NCBI RefSeq assembly: GCF_964204645.1
Contig: NC_134026.1
Location: forward strand, 7,254,001-7,318,000
Length of the DNA stretch: 64,000 bases
Direction of reading: 5' to 3'
Source: Tubulanus polymorphus
Lineage: Eukaryota > Nemertea > Palaeonemertea > Tubulaniformes > Tubulanidae
A program made the translations under genes and the position numbers. The notes below the pieces were generated by a model. The model did not search any database, had not been told where the DNA came from, and was given only the letters and a program-made list of their open reading frames with translations. This document shows, in pieces, positions 55,668-64,000 of this stretch. Within the stretch, counting starts at the first letter, position 1; each line of letters opens with the position of its first letter.

Positions 55668-57640
55668 CTGCAACAAAAACGAATTACTGAAAACGTAATA
55701 ATTTTGTGATGTTCATCTTTCAGCATGCTTTACAAACCCAGCACATAACAGCCATGGTACGGGGTCTATAAACCTCCCCAATCCAGGCTGTCGGTCACCT
55801 CTCCAAACACTAACCAGGCTCAATGTTGCTTAACCATAGGGATCGTGTGAGAACTCTCAGTGTTTACATGGTAAAGACAAATTGAGTGGATATGGAAAAC
55901 AACGGAATGATGATTTTGAAGTACGCCGCAGTCTCATCACAGGTGAGCAAAAGCTCTCAGCATCATTGATTAGAAATTCATCCATCCAATATTTCTGAAC
56001 ATCACTTTGCCTTTATTCATTTATTCCAGGTGCGTTGTTGGAAGCAATTTTTGATTGCTGCGGCCAAATGCCGATTTTGGACAGGTTCTAAATATTGCAG
56101 CGAATTTACTTAATTTCTTCAAAAATGTGGTATTCATAGAAAAAAAATGTCAATCAGCAAATTATTGCCGCGGATTTCGCCGCTGCATTTCCAACGCCAC
56201 TGTATTCACGTACGTGTCCCTTTTTCCAATAGGTCCATCACAAGGACCGCAATTCTCTTCACGTAGAAGGAATATCATTAAGACAAGTGGTGTGGATCTG
56301 GGACTGGGGAGGGTAAACTCCGACTCATCTGAGTCTGAGACTGTCTGAGTACTGTACCTGTACTGCTGTACTACTGTTGTTGTCTGTTGTGCCTCTCTCA
56401 GTCTCATCATCTCAGTCTCTATACATATTCATCATTTGACATCAAAATGAAATACAATTTACTCTATTAAACTATCAAAATATATCAATATAAATCACCT
56501 CAGTTCTGTGGATCAGTTTCGATGAAAGTATCCAATAATTTCATGTATATTTAGCCGATTTTAGTCGATATTTCAATCCTATCTCGTCTATGTGACCGCC
56601 ATATTGTTAGACTATTGATATGGAAACGGCTGTTAGGTGGCGGTAATGGATGGTATGTGCTGTTCGTGCGGGTTCCTACCCGTCCAGACGCGCCCGTTTT
56701 GACCACTTCTTCGTAATTAAATATCTAATTAACAAATCTATCTAGGCCTATTAGTATCCACTTTGAGTTTCATCAAGAACCTTAGTGTATGATCTAACAC
56801 AGGATCAGAGGGACAGATCACACAGTGGAGACCGGTCGAGAGCCCGGCCGGTTGGTTCCGGGCCTCAATAACTACTTTTAACTGATCTCGATGTAGAGCA
56901 ATGATTGGAGAATTAAACACCGAGATTGCGCTCCAAACTCCATCTCCCCGGCTGAAGATTTTTCTTCTAGCTCGTTTAGCTCTGGGTAGCACCCAAGTTG
57001 TAAGATAAAGAAAAAAGGACTATAGTGTGTATTGCGATATCGCATCCAGGTCTAGATGTGTAGATAGTTGTGAATAATTTTATGAAACGAATGTACCGGT
57101 AATGATGAATGATATCTATAAATGAAAAGATATTGATTTTCTTGCTATTCCAAATCTTTAAAACCTCTCCACAGGGCGGCCCCCTCGTGGACTTAAGCGG
57201 GTTGTCGTAGTTTTAAATTCAAAAAGCTATCTCTTTTACTATGCCATGGTACGGTACCATCTAATCGTGTCTACCAAATGAATGTACCACCAGACTGGAC
57301 ACAGGCGGAGGGGCTACTCGGCCGCTGCTCGCTGTGTCTCACGCTGTCGCGTCCAAGTATAGTGCGTTTCGCGGCGAACCCGCTTTCCGCTAGTATCCCC
57401 TGCGAATAATTTCATTGTCAGGGACCCCGATGACCGATAGCCGAAACCTGCAAGATGGACCCGGTGCACCATGGTAAACGAGTAATAGGGTCAAACATGA
57501 GCATTTAATCGTATGAGAGCGAACCGGCAGAAAGATCCAAACCGAGTGGAGAATGACGGGAACGGACATTACAGGTCCTGGTCGATTCGAACTTCAACTG
57601 CACCACATTGGGCCATAATGGCAAAAAATAATCAAAGTCA
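55668..57640. other. Region 5' of the TRP gene: intron/5' UTR/promoter and spacer
   Basis: The TRP 5' UTR exon and promoter should lie here but I cannot place them. Positions 55990-56235 hold a partly inverted repeat (GCGTTGTTGGAAGCAATTTT ... GCATTTCCAACGCCA) with GCTGCGGC/GCCGCGG blocks. GACCGCCATATTG at about 56588 resembles a YY1-type element. No other coding exon is seen. Confidence 0.4.
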
Positions 57641-57664
57641 ATTGATATTCAAACATTCATAGAA

Positions 57665-57670
57665 TTTATT
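57665..57670 (-). terminator. Candidate polyadenylation signal of the Kv gene
   Basis: AATAAA on the minus strand, about 880 bases below the Kv stop codon, followed by AT-rich sequence. Confidence 0.4.
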
Positions 57671-58553
57671 CAACTTCATAATAAAAACACAAGTGTTTCC
57701 AGTGAACAAATAAAAATACAGCGTACGTACAACATGTGATAAACATTTTACACATCGCAATAAAATCAAAATCGATGAAACTTTAAAAAACAAACCGTGT
57801 ATAGTTGCAGGTGCGCGCACGTGTGGTGACAGGTGCGCGTATGCTCCATATCACTGAACATCATTAAACAATTAATAATCCGTGATGCTGCGACTGACAC
57901 AGTTTGAAGCCCTGCCGGGAGAGGGGGTTCCTTTCCCGGATTTATCACATAATCACCCATTATCCGTATTCATGGTCGAGGTAGAATTAAATCTGAGGAT
58001 TTCATTTTCGAAATTCGCAGCAGAACGTGTGTTCACCAAACCTTCACGAGTTTGAGAAAAAGGTGAAAAGGCACAACAATTATTTCAGCTAAAAAAATCC
58101 CTGTGTGCGTCACAGTGTGCGGCGTCGCGGTGTGCGTCACTGTATATCTCAGTGTGGGTTATTTAATATGTATATGTATATATATAAGAATAAAAAGATG
58201 ATTCAAACTAAAATGGTGACAAGCAGCTTAAGAATATGATGGCGATTGAGATAGCTATTAAAAGCCAGTAAATGTGTAATGTAACAGGACTCAAGATACG
58301 TAGAGTTCAGGCGTCACCCAGTAATTTGTGTTCATCAGCATGAAGCTTAGAGTTAACTCACACCATATCTATAACGGCTGACAGTATTACAATTTCAATT
58401 CTGTTTATGATGAGAGTGGACCAAGTTGTTCAAAGGTTGGTTAGAGCGTTTAGATTAGAGTCCATGGTTATTAGAATTATACATGTCATTTAGACCACGC
58501 TAGGCTATTTCACTATAGTCGTGAAGCCGTTCCCGGTGTTCATTTTTTCAAGA

Positions 58554-59447
58554 CTATTTATCATCATTTTTCTGTCGGGCAGGTGCTTGCTGCTGCTGCG
58601 GTCCAGTGTATTTCCTCGAGTACATCGTTATTTTAGTTTCGCCCACGTTGTGCTTCCTTCTAATCGAATCTAACGTTTGAGCTTGTTTATAATACTGTAG
58701 GAAATTCACTGTAATCACGGGCACGGCGAGAGCGCTCAGGAGCACCCCGGTTATGGCGCAGATACCGCCTACTATATGCCCTAACGTGCCGGTCGGTACG
58801 ATATCCCCGTAACCAATTTTCGTCATGGTAGTTACCGCCCACCACATTCCGGTCGGGATATCTTTGAAACTATCTTCGCCTATTTCCGTCATGAATATCA
58901 AAGCTCCGTAGATCAAACAGAAAGTACCCAGCACCAAACACAACAGAAGAAGCTCGCCGGCGCTTTTCTTCAAAGTTAATATCAACACTTTCAGACCGCG
59001 GTATTGTTTAACGAGTTTGAATATTCTGAATATGCGCAATACTTGCAGCAGTCTGACGACCACCATCGAACTGTAGATACCGATGTGGGAGTAGTTCTCG
59101 CCGAAGCGACCTCTGAAGTGAAATATAATCACCGACACCCAATACGCCGATATTATGCACAGATCAATCAGATTCATCCACGACGCGAAGAAAAGCCGAA
59201 TTTTCGGCGACATAATGAGGCGAAATAGGTACTCGAGAAAGAATATACCCATCAGCACGTACTCGGTGGCTAATAGCGAAAAATGTGGTTCGGTTTGGCC
59301 GAGGAAGATTTGTTGGGCGTGGTTCGTACCGTTTTTGAAAGTGACGAACGACGGCGGAACGACAGGTCTCCGCATCGACGGAATCGTCTCCATAAATATC
59401 AGAATTATTGATAGTATCGTGAGCAAGGCGAACGTCACGGCCCATAC
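58554..59447 (-). CDS. Voltage-gated K+ channel alpha subunit, Shaw/Kv3-like, last exon (S1 to C-terminus)
   Basis: Six-helix potassium channel subunit. The exon opens at acceptor CTATTTGTAG in phase 0 with VWAVTFALLTILSIILIFME (S1), then an S1-S2 loop with an NGT glycosylation site. S2 contains EYVLMGIFFLEYLFRLIMSP and S3 WMNLIDLCIISAYWVSVII. S4 is VRLLQVLRIFRIFKLVKQYR (R, Q, R, R, K, K at every third place). S5 follows, then pore WWAVTTMTKIGYGDIVP, S6 GVLLSALAVPVITVNFLQYY, and a short tail with QQQQ ending QKNDDK and a stop. The residue before IGYG is lysine (codon AAA at 58818-58820) where Kv channels have threonine, and the S6 PVP is AVP (GCC at 58725-58727). The cytoplasmic T1 tetramerisation domain must be encoded by upstream exons, which I do not find up to 64000. 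Kv family certain; Shaw/Kv3 placement inferred from the S4-S6 pattern. Confidence 0.9.
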   Translation of the reverse strand, partial: VWAVTFALLTILSIILIFMETIPSMRRPVVPPSFVTFKNGTNHAQQIFLGQTEPHFSLLATEYVLMGIFFLEYLFRLIMSPKIRLFFASWMNLIDLCIISAYWVSVIIFHFRGRFGENYSHIGIYSSMVVVRLLQVLRIFRIFKLVKQYRGLKVLILTLKKSAGELLLLCLVLGTFCLIYGALIFMTEIGEDSFKDIPTGMWWAVTTMTKIGYGDIVPTGTLGHIVGGICAITGVLLSALAVPVITVNFLQYYKQAQTLDSIRRKHNVGETKITMYSRKYTGPQQQQAPARQKNDDK

Positions 59448-61349
59448 CTACAAATAGACAGAATATTATATAATAATAATTTTTTTTTCATTTAACTTAC
59501 ATTTCCATGGTGACAGTAAAGAATAAATGAAATAAAGTTAGATTAAAGATCCATAGAAGCAAAAACAGTACAAATCTCATTTTCTAATGAGTAATATATA
59601 TTTATTAAGCGAACGTTTTCGGGAGGTACATTATACTGGTATTCATTGACAGTGCCAAGACAATTACAATACAAAGATAATTAATTACACACAATCTAAA
59701 TTACTGAGTGAAGATATTTGACTAGTAGTTATTTATCTAAAAACATTGAGGATGAATCCTGACCCGTGTTCGAATAGTTGTTGATTAAGGGAGGGCTTCT
59801 ATGGATCTTGAATTATCTAGACTCTCTACCTAAGATCTAAAGTTAAATTAAGGTTACAGTGAGAGCCTTCGGGGCTGTACAGGTCGCTGCACCTTAGAGA
59901 ATATTAGAGAAATATAGGCACAGAACATGTGTTGAAATTAAAGACGACTAAAAGTGTGTAGCTGGATATGGATTCTAATATTCATCTAGCCGTTGTTCAA
60001 ACATACATCGGCTGGTTTTCAAACTACAGGATGATCGATTAGATATTGGTCACAATATGGTATTGTCTCAGAATTAATGTTTGTACATATGAAACAATCA
60101 GTAAAATATGTCACGGTCCAAGCCTACAAATAGAGGACATGATAGGGCAATTTTGGATATCCTTGAATCCATGTTTGCATTTTCATTACATTTCTCTTTT
60201 TTCTTCATTCCCTTTTCTCTTTTGAGGGACCTGTTATATATAAACTATATCTTAGTTTTCTCTTAGTTTCCAGAACCCTCCAAGTCTAATATACTGTATT
60301 TTGTATTATGCCTTTGTACTCTATGCTGTAGATTATATTTGAAAATAAAGCGTTCCATTCATTCGTTCAAAAGTTACATTTGTCGGGTAGGCTCAAAAGA
60401 TGTTAAACCCATCGTTTGGTTCTTATGAAAAGAAGAAGCTTCCCCATCGGTATCTTGCGCATAGAGGCAAACCATGCTCGCCCAGAAGAATTACAATGAT
60501 CCGAAGATAAAAAGTATTTCACATGTAGAATACATGTATCAAAAACTGCAGACTAAACAGAGTCATACAGACTGCATATAACTAGACAGTCCGCAGGCTG
60601 CTTAAGGAAATATTAGTTTATTCAGGTTTTTTGGTAAACATTTGATATCAAAAATTAAATTCGTTACAACATTTGCGTTGAAGCACAGACGCCTGTTTTA
60701 TAGACCAGTTTTAACATCAATCAGTTGAGATGATTCCAAGGTTTAAGTTTAAACTATTTTATCAATTGAGCCCGGATGTTGATTAAGCTTGAGCCAGTAC
60801 CACTATAGGGTCACAGTTCGGACTGGATTCCAATCTATGAAACGAAGCCCTGTATTCAATCGCAGATTATTTGAGATGACAGACCGCGCACCTGTTCTGT
60901 TAAGCTGTTAAGAGCTGCATCGAGCACAGGAAAACTTCACAGAATACTCAGATCATGTGTACGCAGCATATAGATTCAGCTTCAAGAATTATAGATTTTC
61001 AGACATTGATATTCATTGAATTTGATCGCACTTCATCTCAACAGTGAGAGGTGATGAATACATGAAACATGAAACTATATACTCAAACAACGGGAAAACG
61101 TATATCTGTATGTGAGGTGACGTCGGTACAATATGGATTAACAGTTTAGAATTGTATGAATTCCGACTATTGATACCCTACATGCATGCAGGCAGAAAGC
61201 TTTAAATCCATCGGAATTATAACTTTTCATTTTACAAAACTATAAGAAGATTACATTCTAAGAGATAGTATAGTCCTATACTACAGGATTAAGAATAATT
61301 AGAAATTTTTCTGGTCTGATTGAAAACTCGGTTATTCTTAAGTGTCGAA

Positions 61350-61512
61350 GTTTGACATGGGAACCGGGGCCAAACCAGTGGAATTGTGAGTGGAACTGGG
61401 TCCAATTCCAAATGTGGAACTTGACACACTCCCCAACTGTGGAACTGGATCCGAGCCCACCAGGAACTGAGTGGGAGTCCGACTCCAAAATGTGGAACTG
61501 GTGCAAAACCTT
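61350..61512. repeat. Array of MITE family A terminal motif
   Basis: Phrases GTGGAACTGGGTCC, AATGTGGAACTTGA, AACTGTGGAACTGGATCC and AATGTGGAACTGGTGC within 160 bases, same orientation. Overlapping ORFs on both strands here are repeat translations. Confidence 0.65.
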
Positions 61513-62514
61513 CAAATGTGGATACACGAGTGAGTACTGGATGGTGCTTTTTAATCCAACGCAATAAACAAAGGGTTAAACAATGACGTCACTAATGGGG
61601 CTGAGTACGCGTAACGGTATAATTTGTAATCAGGAGTTAAGTGACAGATCTGAGGAGAGACTGAGAGATCACGATCCTTCTGCTAGACCTAGACCTATTC
61701 ATCTCACATCAAACACACATACACAAACACAGACACTGTGAGAGCTCGCGTTGTTTTATTCATGATTTCTACACAAATAGAGCCGTCGCACAGTGTCGCA
61801 GTGGCAGCTAGGCCCCAGACCAGTTGCACAGTAACGTCTTAGATTGAAGATCGGCGTAAAAATCGCATGCGAAAATATCAAATGTTGTGATGAAGCGATG
61901 ATGCGATGAAATCGGTTCCGGATGCCACCGCATACCTTTATGGTGATGCGATAAAACCGTGCGATGAAGCGATCATACGATCAATCGCAAAGGTGTGCGC
62001 CGGGCCAACGCAATATTTATTGCCTTGACTGGCTGCACAGCTATAGGCTTCTGAAAAGGCCCCTAGATGATAAAACCTTGGAGTATAATGATTTGTCCAA
62101 GGATTACTGCAAGAAAAAACACACTGATTCCTCTGCCGCTGTGTGATCACAGGTGGTAGCATTCGTCATCAAAATACACGTACAACAATAAACTGTTTAA
62201 TAAATAATGCGACGAGTGAAATATACTGAATCTATGCGTTCAGTCTGTCATCTGTTCCCAGCACAATCGACAGTATAGTACACCCATTTACATCAGCACA
62301 AACGAGCGGCGACGATTCCTTCGCAAAATTACAAAACATAAATCAACATGGTTTTTTTATTACTCAATCGGCTGTTACTATATAGAATACAGCGCTTCAT
62401 CGATATAATATTCACACACGCAACATTAGATTGAATCTTATCAATACTGGATGAAGACCTGTCTAGATTTCCAATTATGTATATCGATTAGAAAAAAAGC
62501 AACAGTTTCTATAT

Positions 62515-62620
62515 TCGACCATCATCCAACTACATATCTGTATTTCGTTTCAAAGTCAAACCCCTGTTTCGTTCCAGGCATGTGTGACTGATGGATGGCT
62601 GAATTGAATAGATAAATGAA
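62515..62620 (+). repeat. Dispersed repeat family G, copy 4
   Basis: Order GACCATCATCCAACTACATA, TCTGTATTTCG, AAGTCAAACCCC, TGTTTCGTTCCAGGCATGTG. It matches 17880-18000. Confidence 0.55.
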
Positions 62621-62639
62621 CATTTCCTATTTCAAGATC

Positions 62640-62940
62640 TAAGCTCATATTTCAAGATCTAAGCTCATTTTGGTTTTATTGCCAATCTAAGAACTTCAGT
62701 CTAAACTCATTTTGGTCCTAACCAATCTAACAACTTGATACCAGTCTAAGCTCATTTTGGTTCTATAGTCAATCCAGTCAAAGCTCATTTTGGTTCTACA
62801 GTCAATCGAACAAATTAAGACCACAATCTATGCTCAATTTAGCTCTAAAGCCAATCTAACAACTTAAGATCAGTCTATTAAGTTTTAAGACCACTTTTGA
62901 ACTTAGGCCTCATGGTCGCCAACCAACAGTACACATCAAA
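62640..62940 (+). repeat. MITE family E, tandemly iterated internal block
   Basis: The block AAGCTCATTTTGGTTCTA then (A/C)AGTCAATCTAACAACTTAAG and ACCAGTCT is repeated five to six times with variation, ending in AAGACCACTTTTG. A single family E element has one such block, so this is a local expansion. Confidence 0.7.
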
Positions 62941-64000
62941 TCTAGAACTGTGGAACTGAGGGTCATAAGATTAAACCTGGTGTTAGTTCCTGACCGTTGT
63001 TATCTGTGGTAACCCTGGTCAGATAAAACCATATTTATTACATCTTAACCTAATGCATTACCGGACATTATTAGAGATTATACGCGATGATGAGTCTTGG
63101 AGAGTAGTGCAGTTATAGTTTCCCAGGTGTTCAATATCAGTCGCCGCAGTTATTTCCTCTAATGGTTAATTTATGAAGACGTTTTTCCACGCTGAATATC
63201 GTGGCGTATATCACGTGGATAACGCGTTGTGATATGAGATCGGAGCTGGCGAGAAGTGAGGAGGAGGTCGATGAATAACCCGTCAACAGAGCCACAAAAC
63301 ACACCATAAATCACGACTTTCAACGAAACTCGTAGACTATCACGATGACCATGAATTATAAACTAACTCAGATCAGAGAGTCGTGATTAGAATTAATAGC
63401 TATAAACAGGGTCAGTCTGACGAGGGTTTTATGGGTAATAGATGGACTGGACCAAGCGCTTTATTCATCGTGGAAATATCTAAAAAATGTCAATGCACAA
63501 AATATATCATGCAATTAGACCATGGCATGCGAGTATATGGACTATTAATAGCAGCGTGGTAAGTGGTAACCAGCTGTGGTCAGTCAGTAATTGTTGTTGG
63601 TTGTCATGGTCAAATGGTTCATTGTTTCGGTATCCATGGTTTTAATGGTAGCATATGGGGCTGATTCGATAGAAACAATTTTTTGCCTACGCAAGGGACA
63701 GAAATGATTTGGTGCCTGATTCTACTGGGATCCCCTCAAAATATAAGCTAATCGGGTCGTTATTGGCCGACTGATTGCTTCCTGTTTCAGTAATGGCCGA
63801 AGCAATTAGAGCTAGTGAGTGTCAGAGTGGCGCGTGTCCGGTGTGTGGAGCGGCCGAAGAATAAACGTTAGATTCAAAACCCGATGTTTTATCATCGGTC
63901 AATGTCAGATGGACATTACGGTGGCCATTATATCATTCTAACAGAATCCGCAGCGGTGCTACCGCAGCAATCCGTCCACACAGACAGAGAAATAAAATAC

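Larger units (their letters stand above)
59448..64000. other. Kv intron or upstream spacer; repeats only
   Basis: No T1-domain exon (expected NVGG and FFDR motifs) was seen in any minus-strand frame I read. The stretch holds a family A terminal-motif array at about 61350-61510, a GATGAAGCGAT/CGATCA repeat at about 61880-61990, a family G copy at 62515-62620, and a family E tandem at 62640-62940. The remainder is featureless AT-rich sequence. Confidence 0.5.

Noticed and set aside
56162-56410. 82-codon minus-strand frame as TRP 5' exon
   Set aside because: Its second half lies in an inverted repeat, and no donor joins it to the exon at 55667 in a way that is needed.
59004-59457. Plus- and minus-strand frames overlapping the Kv exon
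   Set aside because: Shadows of the Kv coding frame.
1-64000. CRISPR arrays, operons, ribosome binding sites
   Set aside because: The window is animal DNA with spliced genes; the tandem repeats have no regular repeat-spacer structure.

Overview
This is intron-rich, AT-rich animal nuclear DNA, not prokaryotic. Genes are split by GT-AG introns, host genes are sparse, and the spacer is full of short palindromic (MITE-like) repeats, minisatellites and polypurine/polypyrimidine tracts. The gene set (a TRPA/pyrexia-type TRP channel, a Shaw/Kv3-like potassium channel, a tandem pair of peptide-type GPCRs) and the repeat style suggest a marine invertebrate, probably a lophotrochozoan. The species cannot be named from the sequence.

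Layout. Positions 1-35700 contain no gene I can name. They hold one truncated non-LTR retrotransposon (4036-4809, minus), two copies of a tRNA-like SINE family, several MITE families, minisatellites, CT/GA tracts, and a few weak exon candidates. The best of these are a terminal exon at 21003-21141 (minus) and a signal-peptide exon at 5530-5584 (plus). Positions 35738-39425 hold two nearly identical single-coding-exon class A GPCR genes on the minus strand, 2.47 kb apart. Positions 41295-55667 hold a complete minus-strand TRP channel gene. I assembled it by hand from 20 constitutive coding exons plus one of two alternative exons. All reading-frame phases agree and the product is 974 residues. 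Positions 58554-59447 are the last coding exon of a minus-strand Kv channel whose T1-domain exons lie upstream, probably beyond the window. From 59448 to the end I see only intron or spacer with repeats.

Main discoveries. (1) The TRP gene carries a tandemly duplicated pair of 92-bp exons (49538-49629 and 49016-49107). They have the same phases and encode two versions of the linker just before S1. Using both would shift the frame, so they look mutually exclusive: a switchable ankyrin-to-membrane coupling module. (2) The Kv channel has lysine in place of the filter threonine (TKIGYGD) and AVP in place of the S6 PVP motif, so it may be a modifier or an altered-permeation subunit. (3) The two GPCR copies differ at 10 residues, nine of them in the second half. 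(4) The terminal repeat of one MITE family has been amplified into 20-bp-type tandem arrays at several sites.

The channel and receptor genes all belong to neuronal or sensory excitability, but nothing shows that they act together. All exon structures are read from splice signals and frame and have no transcript support.
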